Shown: positions 1-6,170 of the stretch, one piece after another
How positions within the stretch are numbered: position 1 is the stretch's first letter
Layout of the letters: the number at the start of each line of letters is the position of its first letter
Assembly: GCA_018812505.1 (NCBI GenBank)
Contig: JAHJDK010000032.1
Location: 1 to 8,114 of the forward strand
Origin: Nanobdellota archaeon
GTDB taxonomy: Archaea > Nanobdellota > Nanobdellia > Woesearchaeales > GCA-2686295
Direction: 5' to 3'
DNA: 8,114 nt
Translations under genes and position numbers: made by a program
Notes under the pieces: model-generated
The model's database searches: none
Seen by the model: only the letters and a program-made list of their open reading frames with translations
What the model was told of the DNA's origin: nothing

Positions 1-1
1 A

Positions 2-1147
2 AAAAAAGAATTAAAAGAATCTGTTGTTGGAAAAACTTTTTGTGTTCGTGTTAAACGATTAGGAAAACATAATTTCAATTCAATGGAACTAGCTAGTGAA
101 TTAGGATCTGCATTGTACAAATTTAGCCTTGGAGTTAATCTCAAAAATCCAGATATTATAATAAATCTTGAAATTAGAAATAAGGATTGTTTTTTTTACA
201 CAAAAAACTTTCAAGGTGTTGGAGGGCTTCCTCCAGCAATCTCTGATAAGGTTTTGTGTTTGTTTTCTGGGGGTATTGACAGTCCTGTTGCAGCATTTGA
301 ACTTATAAAAAGAGGATGTAAAGTTGACTTTTTATTTGTTAACTTAGTCAACAATCAGGTTCTTAATGATGTTTTAAGAATATATAATTTTTTGATAAAA
401 AGATTTTGCTTTGGATATAAACCTAAGATGTTTGTTGTTGATGGGAAAAAGCTTGTAAAATTAATAAAGAAAGAAACTCCTGATAGTTTAAAGCAGATAG
501 CTTTTAAGATTGTACTATATAAAATATCTGAGTTAATTGTGAGAAAAAAAGATTATTTAGCGTTTGCTACAGGTGAATCTTTATCGCAAAAATCTAGTCA
601 AACATTAAAAAGCCTTTTGTTCATTGAAAATAGTGTTTCAACACCTGTTCTTCGACCACTTCTTTGTCTGGATAAGATTGAAATAATTAATATTGCCAGA
701 AAAATAGGAACTCTTTCTAGTTCTGAAAAGATTAAAGAGTTTTGCAATTTAACAACCTGTCCTGTTTCAACTTCTCCAAGAGAAGAAGATATTCAAAAGA
801 TTCCTTGTTTTGACTTTGAAATAAATAAAGCTGTAGAAGATTTTTATATTAATAAAGGAATTGCTAATATGTTGCCTGTTGTTGAAAAGAAGATTTCAAA
901 AACAAAAAAACTTGTGTTTGTCGATGTGAGGTCTGAAGCATTACAAAAAAGAAATCCATTAAAAGTTGACTTAAACATCCCTTATGCAAAACTATCTGAA
1001 AATATTGATATTTTTAAAAAAGATAAAGAATATCTGTTGATTTGTGAATTTGGTGTTTTAAGCGAAGATGCTGCCAGTGAACTACGAAAAAAAGGTTTTA
1101 AAGCAGAAAGCATAGATATCAATGCATTTCAAAAGCATTTGCAATGA
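2..1147 (+). CDS. thiI: tRNA 4-thiouridine synthase ThiI, 5'-truncated, with rhodanese domain
   Basis: ThiI activates U8 of tRNA with ATP and replaces its oxygen with sulfur; in some organisms it also serves thiamine synthesis. The reading frame is open to the window edge, so the N-terminus (ferredoxin-like region and start of THUMP) is missing and 381 residues are visible. The first part carries the end of the THUMP domain (FxVRVKRxGKHxFxSMELA). The PP-loop ATP site SGGIDS is coded at 266-283, followed by the family motifs TGESLSQKSSQTL and LRPLLCLDK. A C-terminal rhodanese domain follows (FVDVRSEA, then ICEFGVLSEDAA). The Cys at 1043-1045 aligns with the persulfide Cys of E. coli ThiI, and the Cys at 743-745 (EFCNLTTCP) with its disulfide partner; a second Cys lies at 758-760. 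Sulfur would come from the IscS encoded at 3913. Many archaeal ThiI proteins lack the rhodanese domain. The family call is secure; a thiamine role cannot be judged. Confidence 0.93.
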   Translation, partial: KKELKESVVGKTFCVRVKRLGKHNFNSMELASELGSALYKFSLGVNLKNPDIIINLEIRNKDCFFYTKNFQGVGGLPPAISDKVLCLFSGGIDSPVAAFELIKRGCKVDFLFVNLVNNQVLNDVLRIYNFLIKRFCFGYKPKMFVVDGKKLVKLIKKETPDSLKQIAFKIVLYKISELIVRKKDYLAFATGESLSQKSSQTLKSLLFIENSVSTPVLRPLLCLDKIEIINIARKIGTLSSSEKIKEFCNLTTCPVSTSPREEDIQKIPCFDFEINKAVEDFYINKGIANMLPVVEKKISKTKKLVFVDVRSEALQKRNPLKVDLNIPYAKLSENIDIFKKDKEYLLICEFGVLSEDAASELRKKGFKAESIDINAFQKHLQ

Positions 1148-1154
1148 AAAATTA

Positions 1155-1161
1155 TTTTTTT
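1155..1161 (+). terminator. T-tract terminator after thiI
   Basis: A run of seven T lies 8 bases after the thiI stop codon. Archaeal RNA polymerase commonly stops at such U-rich tracts. With the opposing A-run it can also form a weak A/T hairpin. Inferred from sequence only. Confidence 0.5.
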
Positions 1162-1164
1162 GTT

Positions 1165-1172
1165 AAAAAAAA
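1165..1172 (-). terminator. T-tract terminator after rtcB
   Basis: Eight A on the + strand give eight T directly after the rtcB TAA stop (1173-1175) on the minus strand. Together with the T-run at 1155-1161 it forms a compact two-way terminator between convergent genes only 25 bases apart. Confidence 0.5.
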
Positions 1173-2651
1173 TTAACCTTTAATACTGCCTATTGGCTTT
1201 AAGGCAACTACCGATCTTGATATATCTGATTTTTCAAGTGTGTCAACTACTTCGGAAATATTCTTATAAGCTATTCCTGCTTCTTCTGCTAGACCTATCA
1301 TGGAAGCTGATTTGACATAAATACCATTTTTTTCCATATCTTTTTGTAACGCATCACCATTTACTAAGTGTTTTGCTTTCGTACGAGACATTGTTCTTCC
1401 TGATCCATGTGCCGTACTACCAAAAGTTTCTTGCATTGCATTCTCAGTTCCTACAAGAAGATAAGATCCTGTTTCCATACTACCTCCTAAAATCACTGGT
1501 TGTCCGGTTTCTTTGTACTCTTCTGGTAACTCATTACATCCAGGCCCAAATGATCTAGTTGCTCCTTTTCTGTGAACAACAAACTCTTTTTTTACTCCGT
1601 CAATTTTGTATTTTTCAACTTTTGCAATGTTATGTGCAACGTCATAAACCAAGTCTAAACCCATATCTTCTGGTTCTTTTTTAAAGACTTGCTGAAATGA
1701 CTCTCTTATTCTGTGAAGAATTATTTGTCTATTCAAAAAAGCTGTATTTGCCGCACAAGCCATTGCTTTGTAATAGTCTTGTCCTTCTCTGCTCTTAAAA
1801 GGTGCACAAGCCAATTCTCTGTCTTTAATATTTAAATTCATCTCTTTCATAACTCTATTAAAAGTGGTTAAATATTCTGTTGCTATTTGATGTCCAAAAC
1901 CTCTGCTTCCACAATGAACCATTATAACTATTTGATTAGGTTTGTTAATACCAAATTTTTTCGCAATCTCAGGATTAAAAATTTTATCTGAAGGCACTGT
2001 TTGTATTTCTAGATAATGATTTCCACTTCCAAGAGTGCCCATTTGTCTTAATCCTCTTTTTATTGCTTTATCGCTTACTTTTGAAACATCTGCACCCACT
2101 ATACAACCATGATCTTCTGTTCTAGCAACATCTTCTTTTCTTCCATAACCATTTTCAACAGCCCATTTGGATCCTTGAGTCATTATATCTTTGAATTGAT
2201 TTTCTGTTATTCTTAAGAAACCTTTTGCACCTACACCTGATGGTACTTTTTGAAATAATAAGTTTATTAGTTCTTTCAATTTTGGAGCTACTTCTTCTTG
2301 GGTTAAAGTGGTGGTTATTAGTCTCATACCACAGTTTATATCAAATCCTATACCCCCTGGACTTATAACTCCTTCTTCTGGATCAAAAGCAGCTACTCCA
2401 CCAATAGGAAATCCATATCCCCAGTGACCATCAGGCATACAATAAGCATGTTTTTGTATTCCAGGTAGACAAGCAACATTAGATACTTGCTCAAACACTC
2501 CTTGATCCATTTCATTTAATAGTTTCTCGGAAGCATATATTCTTGCAGGCACCCTCATTCCTTTTTTAAAGGATATTGGTATTTCCCATACAAAGTCAGA
2601 TATTTTTTTAATTTCTTTTGGAATATTATTAATTTTTATCACCTCAAACAT
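1173..2651 (-). CDS. rtcB: RNA-splicing ligase RtcB
   Basis: RtcB joins RNA ends with 2',3'-cyclic phosphate or 3'-phosphate to 5'-OH using GTP and Mn2+. In archaea it ligates tRNA exons after intron removal. The 492-residue protein is full length and has no intein. Metal and guanylate residues are present in order: Asp104 and Cys107 (GFDINCGMR), His212 (GSGNHYLE), His246 (MVHCGSRG), His340 (YDVAHN) and His415 (STAHGSGRTMSR), the last matching the histidine that carries GMP. Spacing follows the Pyrococcus enzyme closely. The gene follows archease, its activator, and overlaps it by 8 bases if the ATG at 2651 is used. That ATG has no ribosome site upstream. A perfect GGTGAT at 2643-2638 sits just inside and is followed 4 bases later by an in-frame ATT (2633-2631), a better fit to operon signals and family length. 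The start is therefore open. Confidence 0.97.
   Translation of the reverse strand: MFEVIKINNIPKEIKKISDFVWEIPISFKKGMRVPARIYASEKLLNEMDQGVFEQVSNVACLPGIQKHAYCMPDGHWGYGFPIGGVAAFDPEEGVISPGGIGFDINCGMRLITTTLTQEEVAPKLKELINLLFQKVPSGVGAKGFLRITENQFKDIMTQGSKWAVENGYGRKEDVARTEDHGCIVGADVSKVSDKAIKRGLRQMGTLGSGNHYLEIQTVPSDKIFNPEIAKKFGINKPNQIVIMVHCGSRGFGHQIATEYLTTFNRVMKEMNLNIKDRELACAPFKSREGQDYYKAMACAANTAFLNRQIILHRIRESFQQVFKKEPEDMGLDLVYDVAHNIAKVEKYKIDGVKKEFVVHRKGATRSFGPGCNELPEEYKETGQPVILGGSMETGSYLLVGTENAMQETFGSTAHGSGRTMSRTKAKHLVNGDALQKDMEKNGIYVKSASMIGLAEEAGIAYKNISEVVDTLEKSDISRSVVALKPIGSIKG
2638..2645 (-). promoter_or_regulatory. Shine-Dalgarno site inside the 5' end of rtcB
   Basis: On the minus strand this reads GAGGTGAT, a long match to the anti-Shine-Dalgarno tail of 16S rRNA. 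It overlaps the archease stop TGA (2646-2644) and ends 4 bases before an in-frame ATT (2633-2631). The same layout, GGTGAT or TGTGAT with a 3-4 base spacer, precedes iscS, iscU and the Sec61-beta gene, each with ATG. It therefore decides between two possible rtcB starts. Confidence 0.5.
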
Positions 2652-3063
2652 CTAATACTACTGTTGCATAATATTTATCTTTTTTGAATATTTTCAACAT
2701 ATGCATTGTTATTGCTTTAATATCTGTTTTTAAATTCATATTGCCATTTAGTTTCTCACCATAAATTTTTGCAGCTAGTTTACAACCATCTATTTTAACT
2801 TCAAATCTTGAGAAAAAAAGCAAATCAACATCTTTTAAATACACTATTTCTGAAAGAAATAAAAATAATAGTTGTTCTAAATCTGTTTCTTCTAAATTAA
2901 TATTTTTTACTATTACTTCTTTCAAATTTTCGGTTTCAACCATTGTTTCTGATAGAGCAAATGCTGCATTCTCAAATAACTCGTTCATATTATCTCCTTG
3001 TGCTTTAAAGGCTATATCTGCAGTAGCCACATCTTCAAGATATTCATATCTCACATTAATCAT
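2644..3063 (-). CDS. archease, RtcB activator
   Basis: Archease is a small metal-binding protein that speeds guanylation of RtcB and allows it multiple turnovers. The 139-residue length is typical. Family motifs are present: TADIAF near residues 14-19 with the conserved Asp16, a central acidic helix LEETDLEQLLFLFLSE, KIYGEKL near residues 99-105, the KAITMHMLKI block, and a C-terminal VVLDV ending with the conserved Asp138. The gene is immediately upstream of rtcB and overlaps it or abuts its ribosome site, a widespread pairing that supports both calls. No Shine-Dalgarno precedes the ATG; a TATA-like element at 3085-3094 suggests a leaderless transcript starting at or near the ATG. Confidence 0.93.
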   Translation of the reverse strand: MINVRYEYLEDVATADIAFKAQGDNMNELFENAAFALSETMVETENLKEVIVKNINLEETDLEQLLFLFLSEIVYLKDVDLLFFSRFEVKIDGCKLAAKIYGEKLNGNMNLKTDIKAITMHMLKIFKKDKYYATVVLDV

Positions 3064-3084
3064 TCTTAGTTGTATTTAACACGT

Positions 3085-3094
3085 TTTTATTAAT
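3085..3094 (-). promoter_or_regulatory. candidate TATA box for archease-rtcB
   Basis: The minus strand reads TTAATAAAAA, centred about 26 bases before the archease ATG, the distance expected for archaeal TATA boxes if transcription starts at the ATG. The motif is weaker than the TTTATAAA boxes elsewhere in the window, and the region is AT-rich, so chance is possible. Confidence 0.35.
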
Positions 3095-3100
3095 GTTTCC

Positions 3101-3107
3101 AAAAAAA
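3101..3107 (-). terminator. T-tract terminator after the DUF2203 gene
   Basis: Seven T on the minus strand directly follow the TAA stop (3110-3108). This is the same arrangement as at the end of rtcB and separates the DUF2203 transcript from archease-rtcB. Confidence 0.45.
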
Positions 3108-3518
3108 TTATTGATTTCTTAATTTTTGTTCAATCATGGAAACAGGTTTTCTAGAATTATAATCTAATCTTGCTTCATACCAGTATCTTATTTTTTTATC
3201 GGATATGTTCCAGCATAAAAATATTTCTCTTCCTTCAAAAAAAGAATAAAAAACAACTATTCCCTGATCTATATCTTTTAAGGTAACTCCTTTAAAATGT
3301 AATTTATCTAGTGTTGTATAAAAATCATAAGATAGTTTGTGATATTTTCTATTCAATCTCGTATTATTTACTAAAGTTTTGTGATTATCGTCAAATTCTA
3401 TCTCTACAGTTTCGAGAAGTTTTATTGTTTTTTTTAATCTAATGAGTTTTATAATTTCTGGTTTTATTATAGTTATTAAATTTTGTGCTTCAACTAAAGA
3501 AAGGTATATTGGTTCCAT
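3108..3518 (-). CDS. DUF2203 family protein
   Basis: This 136-residue protein resembles the DUF2203 family, which has no established biochemical role as far as I know. It opens with the typical SLVEAQNLITIIKPEI helix, where family members have an EAN..L...(K/R)P pattern. The family core lies at residues 76-125: KGVTLKDIDQGIVVF, GREIFLCW, IRYWYEA and NSRKPV. Two usual positions differ: the family normally has a GLVDF block and YWHE, whereas this copy has GIVVF and YWYE, so an Asp and a His that might matter are gone. No signal peptide or membrane segment is seen. It has its own T-tract and reads away from the arsR operon, so it is probably a single-gene transcript. The family assignment is from memory of the motif pattern. 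Confidence 0.75.
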   Translation of the reverse strand: MEPIYLSLVEAQNLITIIKPEIIKLIRLKKTIKLLETVEIEFDDNHKTLVNNTRLNRKYHKLSYDFYTTLDKLHFKGVTLKDIDQGIVVFYSFFEGREIFLCWNISDKKIRYWYEARLDYNSRKPVSMIEQKLRNQ

Positions 3519-3590
3519 TTTAGATTATTACGAGAAAAAATACTAGTATTTTAATCTTTCTAAAATTAATTTGTTGGTATAGTAATAAAA

Positions 3591-3598
3591 TTTATAAA
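3591..3598 (+). promoter_or_regulatory. TATA box for arsR-iscS-iscU
   Basis: TTTATAAA preceded by the purine-rich AATAAAA (possible BRE). Its centre is 26-27 bases before the ATG at 3621, as expected for a leaderless archaeal transcript starting at the ATG. No Shine-Dalgarno is present before that ATG, which agrees. Confidence 0.6.
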
Positions 3599-3644
3599 CA
3601 ACATATGAATATAACATCATATGAAATCAACATCATATCATAAT
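3597..3644 (+). repeat. three tandem 16-base repeats over the promoter/start of the arsR operon
   Basis: Units at 3597-3612, 3613-3628 and 3629-3644 share the pattern AACA(A/T)CATAT(G/C)A. Each neighbouring pair matches at 12 of 16 positions. The core CATATGA contains a 6-base palindrome in the first two units. The array begins in the last bases of the TATA box, covers the predicted transcription start and runs into the first codons of the regulator. A repressor bound here would block RNA polymerase, so it is a candidate operator for the encoded ArsR-type protein. Confidence 0.5.
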
Positions 3645-3923
3645 TTTTTTCTGAATTTTGCAAATACAACAAGATTTGCAATAATAATGTCTCTAATAGA
3701 CAAACCATTAAACGTTACAGAAATAAGTGAAAAAATAGGAGAAGAACAAAGCAAAACTTCACACAATCTAAAAAAACTAGAACATTGTCATATAATAGAA
3801 ATGAAAAAGAAAGGAAAACAAAGAATATATTCTCTTAATGCAGAAACAGTTATACCTGTACTTAATCTAATTGAAAAACATATAAAAAATCATTGTAAGA
3901 AATGTGATAAACATGAAATATAA
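3621..3923 (+). CDS. ArsR-type winged-helix transcription regulator
   Basis: A 100-residue DNA-binding protein with the ArsR/SmtB fold order. Helices at residues 6-28 (FANTTRFAIIMSLIDKP) are followed by the helix-turn-helix NVTEISEKIG...SKTSHNLKKLEHCHII at about 31-59, and a wing MKKKGKQRIYSLN at 61-73. The C-terminal helix ends HIKNHCKKCDKH, putting His87, His91, Cys92, Cys95 and His98 close together. This is a plausible metal or Fe-S site, though not the classic ArsR CVCDL site. The ATG at 3621 is chosen because the TATA box sits at the leaderless distance. It is first in an operon with iscS and iscU, overlapping iscS, so it may sense cluster or metal status, in the way SufR and IscR do in bacteria. 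Target and ligand are inference. Confidence 0.85.
   Translation: MKSTSYHNFFLNFANTTRFAIIMSLIDKPLNVTEISEKIGEEQSKTSHNLKKLEHCHIIEMKKKGKQRIYSLNAETVIPVLNLIEKHIKNHCKKCDKHEI
3904..3908 (+). promoter_or_regulatory. Shine-Dalgarno for iscS
   Basis: GTGAT (in TGTGAT) lies 4 bases before the ATG at 3913, inside the end of the arsR-type gene. It favours the ATG over the in-frame GTG at 3904, which is itself part of this site. Confidence 0.55.
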
Positions 3924-5103
3924 AGAAGTATATTTAGATAATGGTGCAACAACAAAAACAGATTCAAAAGTACTTGAAGTTATGAAGCCATGGTTTTGCA
4001 AAAATTATGGAAACTCATCTTCACTACATAAAAAAGGCATACATTCAAAAGAAACTCTAGAAAAAAGCAGATCAATAATTGCAAAAAGAATAAACGCACT
4101 ACCTGAAGAAATCATTTTTACAACAGGAGGATCAGAATCAAATAACTTAGCAATAAAAGGCGTTGCTCAAATTCATAAAACAGGACATATAATAACCAGC
4201 AAAATAGAACACCCATCAGTCATTGAAACTTGTAAATTCTTAAGAAAACAAGGTTTTGAAATAACTTTTTTAGATGTAAATAAAGATGGATTCATAAATT
4301 TGAAACAATTAGAAAATTCAATCACGAAAAGAACCATTCTAGTAACAATAATGCATGCCAACAACGAAATAGGAACTATTCAACCAATAGAAAAAATAGG
4401 TAAATTGTGCAAAGAAAAACAAGTTCTTTTTCATACAGACGCCGTTCAAAGTTTTACAAAAGAAAAAATAGATGTAAAAAAAGCAAACATTGATTTAATG
4501 TCATTATCAGCGCATAAAATACACGGACCAAAAGGAGTTGGAGCTTTATACAAAAAAAAATCTGTGAATATAGAAAAACAAATTCATGGAGGACATCAAG
4601 AACAAAACTTAAGGGCAGGAACAGAAAATATTGCAGGAATTGTCGGCTTTACAAAAGCAGTTCAATTAGCCAAAGAAGAACATATTAAAAAAATGACTGA
4701 ACTAAGAGATATGTTAATAAGCAATATACAACAAGAAATCCCTGACACAAAATTAAACGGCTCTAGGGAAAAAAGACTTTGCAACAATGTAAATATCTCT
4801 TTCAAATATGTTGAAGGAGAAGGTGTATTAATACATCTAGATTTAAAAGGTATAGCTGTTTCAACAGGATCAGCTTGCTCATCACAAAACCTAAAGCCAA
4901 GCCATGTATTAATGGCCATAGGACTTAGACATGATATTGCACACGGATCACTAAGATTCACTTTATCAAGATTCACAACAAAAAAAGATATAGATTACGT
5001 TGTTAAAAACTTAAAAGAAATTATTAAAAATTTGAGAAAAATAAGTCCTCTTCAAAAAAACTACAAATATTCTGTAGGTGTAAAGGACAAAAGTTATTGG
5101 TGA
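3913..5103 (+). CDS. iscS: cysteine desulfurase IscS/NifS
   Basis: A PLP enzyme that takes sulfur from cysteine, leaving alanine, and passes it as a persulfide to acceptors such as IscU and ThiI. From the ATG at 3913 the protein is 396 residues, normal for the group. Visible residues are LDNGATT at the N-terminus, GGSESNN (72-78), His100 stacking on PLP, Asn151 (HANNEIG), Asp176 and Gln179 (HTDAVQS), the PLP Lys202 (SAHKIHGPKG), RAGTEN (234-239) and the persulfide Cys322 in the long-loop motif GSACSSQ. That motif and the C-terminal SPL...Y segment place it in the IscS-like class I rather than SufS. The start overlaps the regulator gene by 11 bases. Its TGA stop lies inside the ribosome site of iscU, so the two are translationally linked. 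Confidence 0.97.
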   Translation: MKYKEVYLDNGATTKTDSKVLEVMKPWFCKNYGNSSSLHKKGIHSKETLEKSRSIIAKRINALPEEIIFTTGGSESNNLAIKGVAQIHKTGHIITSKIEHPSVIETCKFLRKQGFEITFLDVNKDGFINLKQLENSITKRTILVTIMHANNEIGTIQPIEKIGKLCKEKQVLFHTDAVQSFTKEKIDVKKANIDLMSLSAHKIHGPKGVGALYKKKSVNIEKQIHGGHQEQNLRAGTENIAGIVGFTKAVQLAKEEHIKKMTELRDMLISNIQQEIPDTKLNGSREKRLCNNVNISFKYVEGEGVLIHLDLKGIAVSTGSACSSQNLKPSHVLMAIGLRHDIAHGSLRFTLSRFTTKKDIDYVVKNLKEIIKNLRKISPLQKNYKYSVGVKDKSYW

Positions 5104-5104
5104 T
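5099..5104 (+). promoter_or_regulatory. Shine-Dalgarno for iscU
   Basis: A full GGTGAT 3 bases before the iscU ATG at 5108. The iscS stop codon TGA (5101-5103) is embedded in it, a typical coupled arrangement. Confidence 0.7.
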
Positions 5105-5107
5105 AAA

Positions 5108-5476
5108 ATGTACAGCAAAGAAGTTATGAAACATTTTCAAGAACCCCATAACATGGGTGAAATAAAGAATCCTGATGGTATAGGTAAAGTAGGCAATCCT
5201 ATGTGTGGAGATTTAATGGAAGTATATATAAAAGTTAAAAAAAACATAATTACAGATATCAAGGTAAAAACTTTTGGATGTGTTGCAGCAATAGCAACTT
5301 CTTCTATGATTACAGACTTAGCAAAAGGCAAATCTCTTGAAGAAGCAAAAAAAATAACAAGAGATCAAGTTGCTAAATCCTTAAAAGGACTTCCAAAAAT
5401 AAAGATGCACTGCAGCAACCTTGCAGCAGAAGGATTATACAAAGCTATAGAAAACTATCAAAAGAAAACTAAATAA
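5108..5476 (+). CDS. iscU: Fe-S cluster assembly scaffold IscU
   Basis: IscU holds nascent [2Fe-2S] or [4Fe-4S] clusters built with sulfur from IscS and passes them to target proteins. The 122-residue protein is of normal length. Cluster ligands are Cys33 in GNPMCGD, Asp35, Cys58 in TFGCVAAIATSS, and His101-Cys102 in KMHCSNLA. The segment LPKIK (95-99) is where bacterial IscU has LPPVK, which docks the Hsp70 HscA; no hscA, hscB, ferredoxin or A-type carrier gene is in the window. It is the last gene of the regulator-iscS-iscU operon. The 3' end overlaps the oppositely oriented minD-like gene by 8 bases (5469-5476), with only a weak T5 tract downstream (5491-5495), so its transcript probably runs into the antisense of that gene. 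Confidence 0.96.
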   Translation: MYSKEVMKHFQEPHNMGEIKNPDGIGKVGNPMCGDLMEVYIKVKKNIITDIKVKTFGCVAAIATSSMITDLAKGKSLEEAKKITRDQVAKSLKGLPKIKMHCSNLAAEGLYKAIENYQKKTK

Positions 5477-6170
5477 TCCTTAAAGCTATATTTTTAAATT
5501 TCTTGGAGATTTTAGAGTTTGGATGAGAATAAACTACAGGCAGATTCATTGATTGAGAATGTTTAATCTTCTTGTCAAAAGGAATAACATCAAAAACAGG
5601 CACAGCTAATATTTTTGAAATTTCAAATTCAGAAAATTCATGTTTACCGCCTGATTTCATATTAACAACAACCCCTAAAATTGTTTTTCCAAAATGATTA
5701 GCTAAATCAATTAACTTTTTTGAATTCTCTACAGATGGTTTTTCAGCATTAGTTACTATTATTACTTCATCACAAGCAACTAAAGAAGCAGCCACTTCTT
5801 CAAATAAAGAGTTTCCTGAATCAACTATTACAAAATCAGAAAATCCTTGCATGTTAGAAATTTCTTCACTAAAATTTTTTGCTCCAAAAGATTTTAAATC
5901 TTGTAAGTTAACAACTGAAGGTAACACTTTAATACCTGAAGAATGATTATAGATTGCATCAGAAAAATGCACATTTTTGTTCAAAACATCATTTAAAGAA
6001 TAAGTAATATTTTCAATGTTTAAATACTTGTTAATTGAAGGGGTTGATAAATCACCATCAACCAATAAAGCATCTTTTCCAAAAGAAGATAGAGCAGATA
6101 CTAAATTCAAAGCTAAAACACTTTTTCCAACACCTCCTTTTGCCGATACAACACTAATTATTTTTCCCAT
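5469..6170 (-). CDS. MinD/ParA-like P-loop ATPase
   Basis: A 233-residue ATPase of the MinD/ParA (SIMIBI) class, which switches between ATP-dimer and monomer to position proteins, DNA or surface structures. It has the deviant Walker A KGGVGKS at residues 11-17 with the signature Lys11 and Lys16, the switch I segment LLVDGDLSTPS (36-46), and the Walker B-like DFVIVDSG (112-119). The C-terminal SKKFKNIALRII is basic and hydrophobic in a pattern that could be a membrane-binding helix like that of MinD; this is inference. No MinE, MinC or ParB partner is visible, so the gene symbol is left empty. The start MGKIISVV (6170) is chosen; an ATG two codons upstream (6176) is equally possible. It overlaps the preceding helical-protein gene by about 17 bases, is the last gene of that set, and overlaps iscU tail to tail. 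Confidence 0.88.
   Translation of the reverse strand: MGKIISVVSAKGGVGKSVLALNLVSALSSFGKDALLVDGDLSTPSINKYLNIENITYSLNDVLNKNVHFSDAIYNHSSGIKVLPSVVNLQDLKSFGAKNFSEEISNMQGFSDFVIVDSGNSLFEEVAASLVACDEVIIVTNAEKPSVENSKKLIDLANHFGKTILGVVVNMKSGGKHEFSEFEISKILAVPVFDVIPFDKKIKHSQSMNLPVVYSHPNSKISKKFKNIALRII

Noticed and set aside
1173..2651. Intein in RtcB
   Set aside because: Some archaeal RtcB proteins carry inteins, but this one is continuous at normal length with all active-site motifs in regular spacing.
3597..3644. Short CRISPR-like array
   Set aside because: The units are contiguous 16-base repeats with no spacers, and they overlap a TATA box and a coding start.
4662..4976. Open frame of 104 codons antisense to iscS
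   Set aside because: It mirrors a strongly conserved enzyme-coding region containing the catalytic Cys loop; no ribosome site or family motif. The shorter antisense frames at 1373-1558, 4173-4364, 5137-5331 and 6365-6574 are rejected for the same reason.
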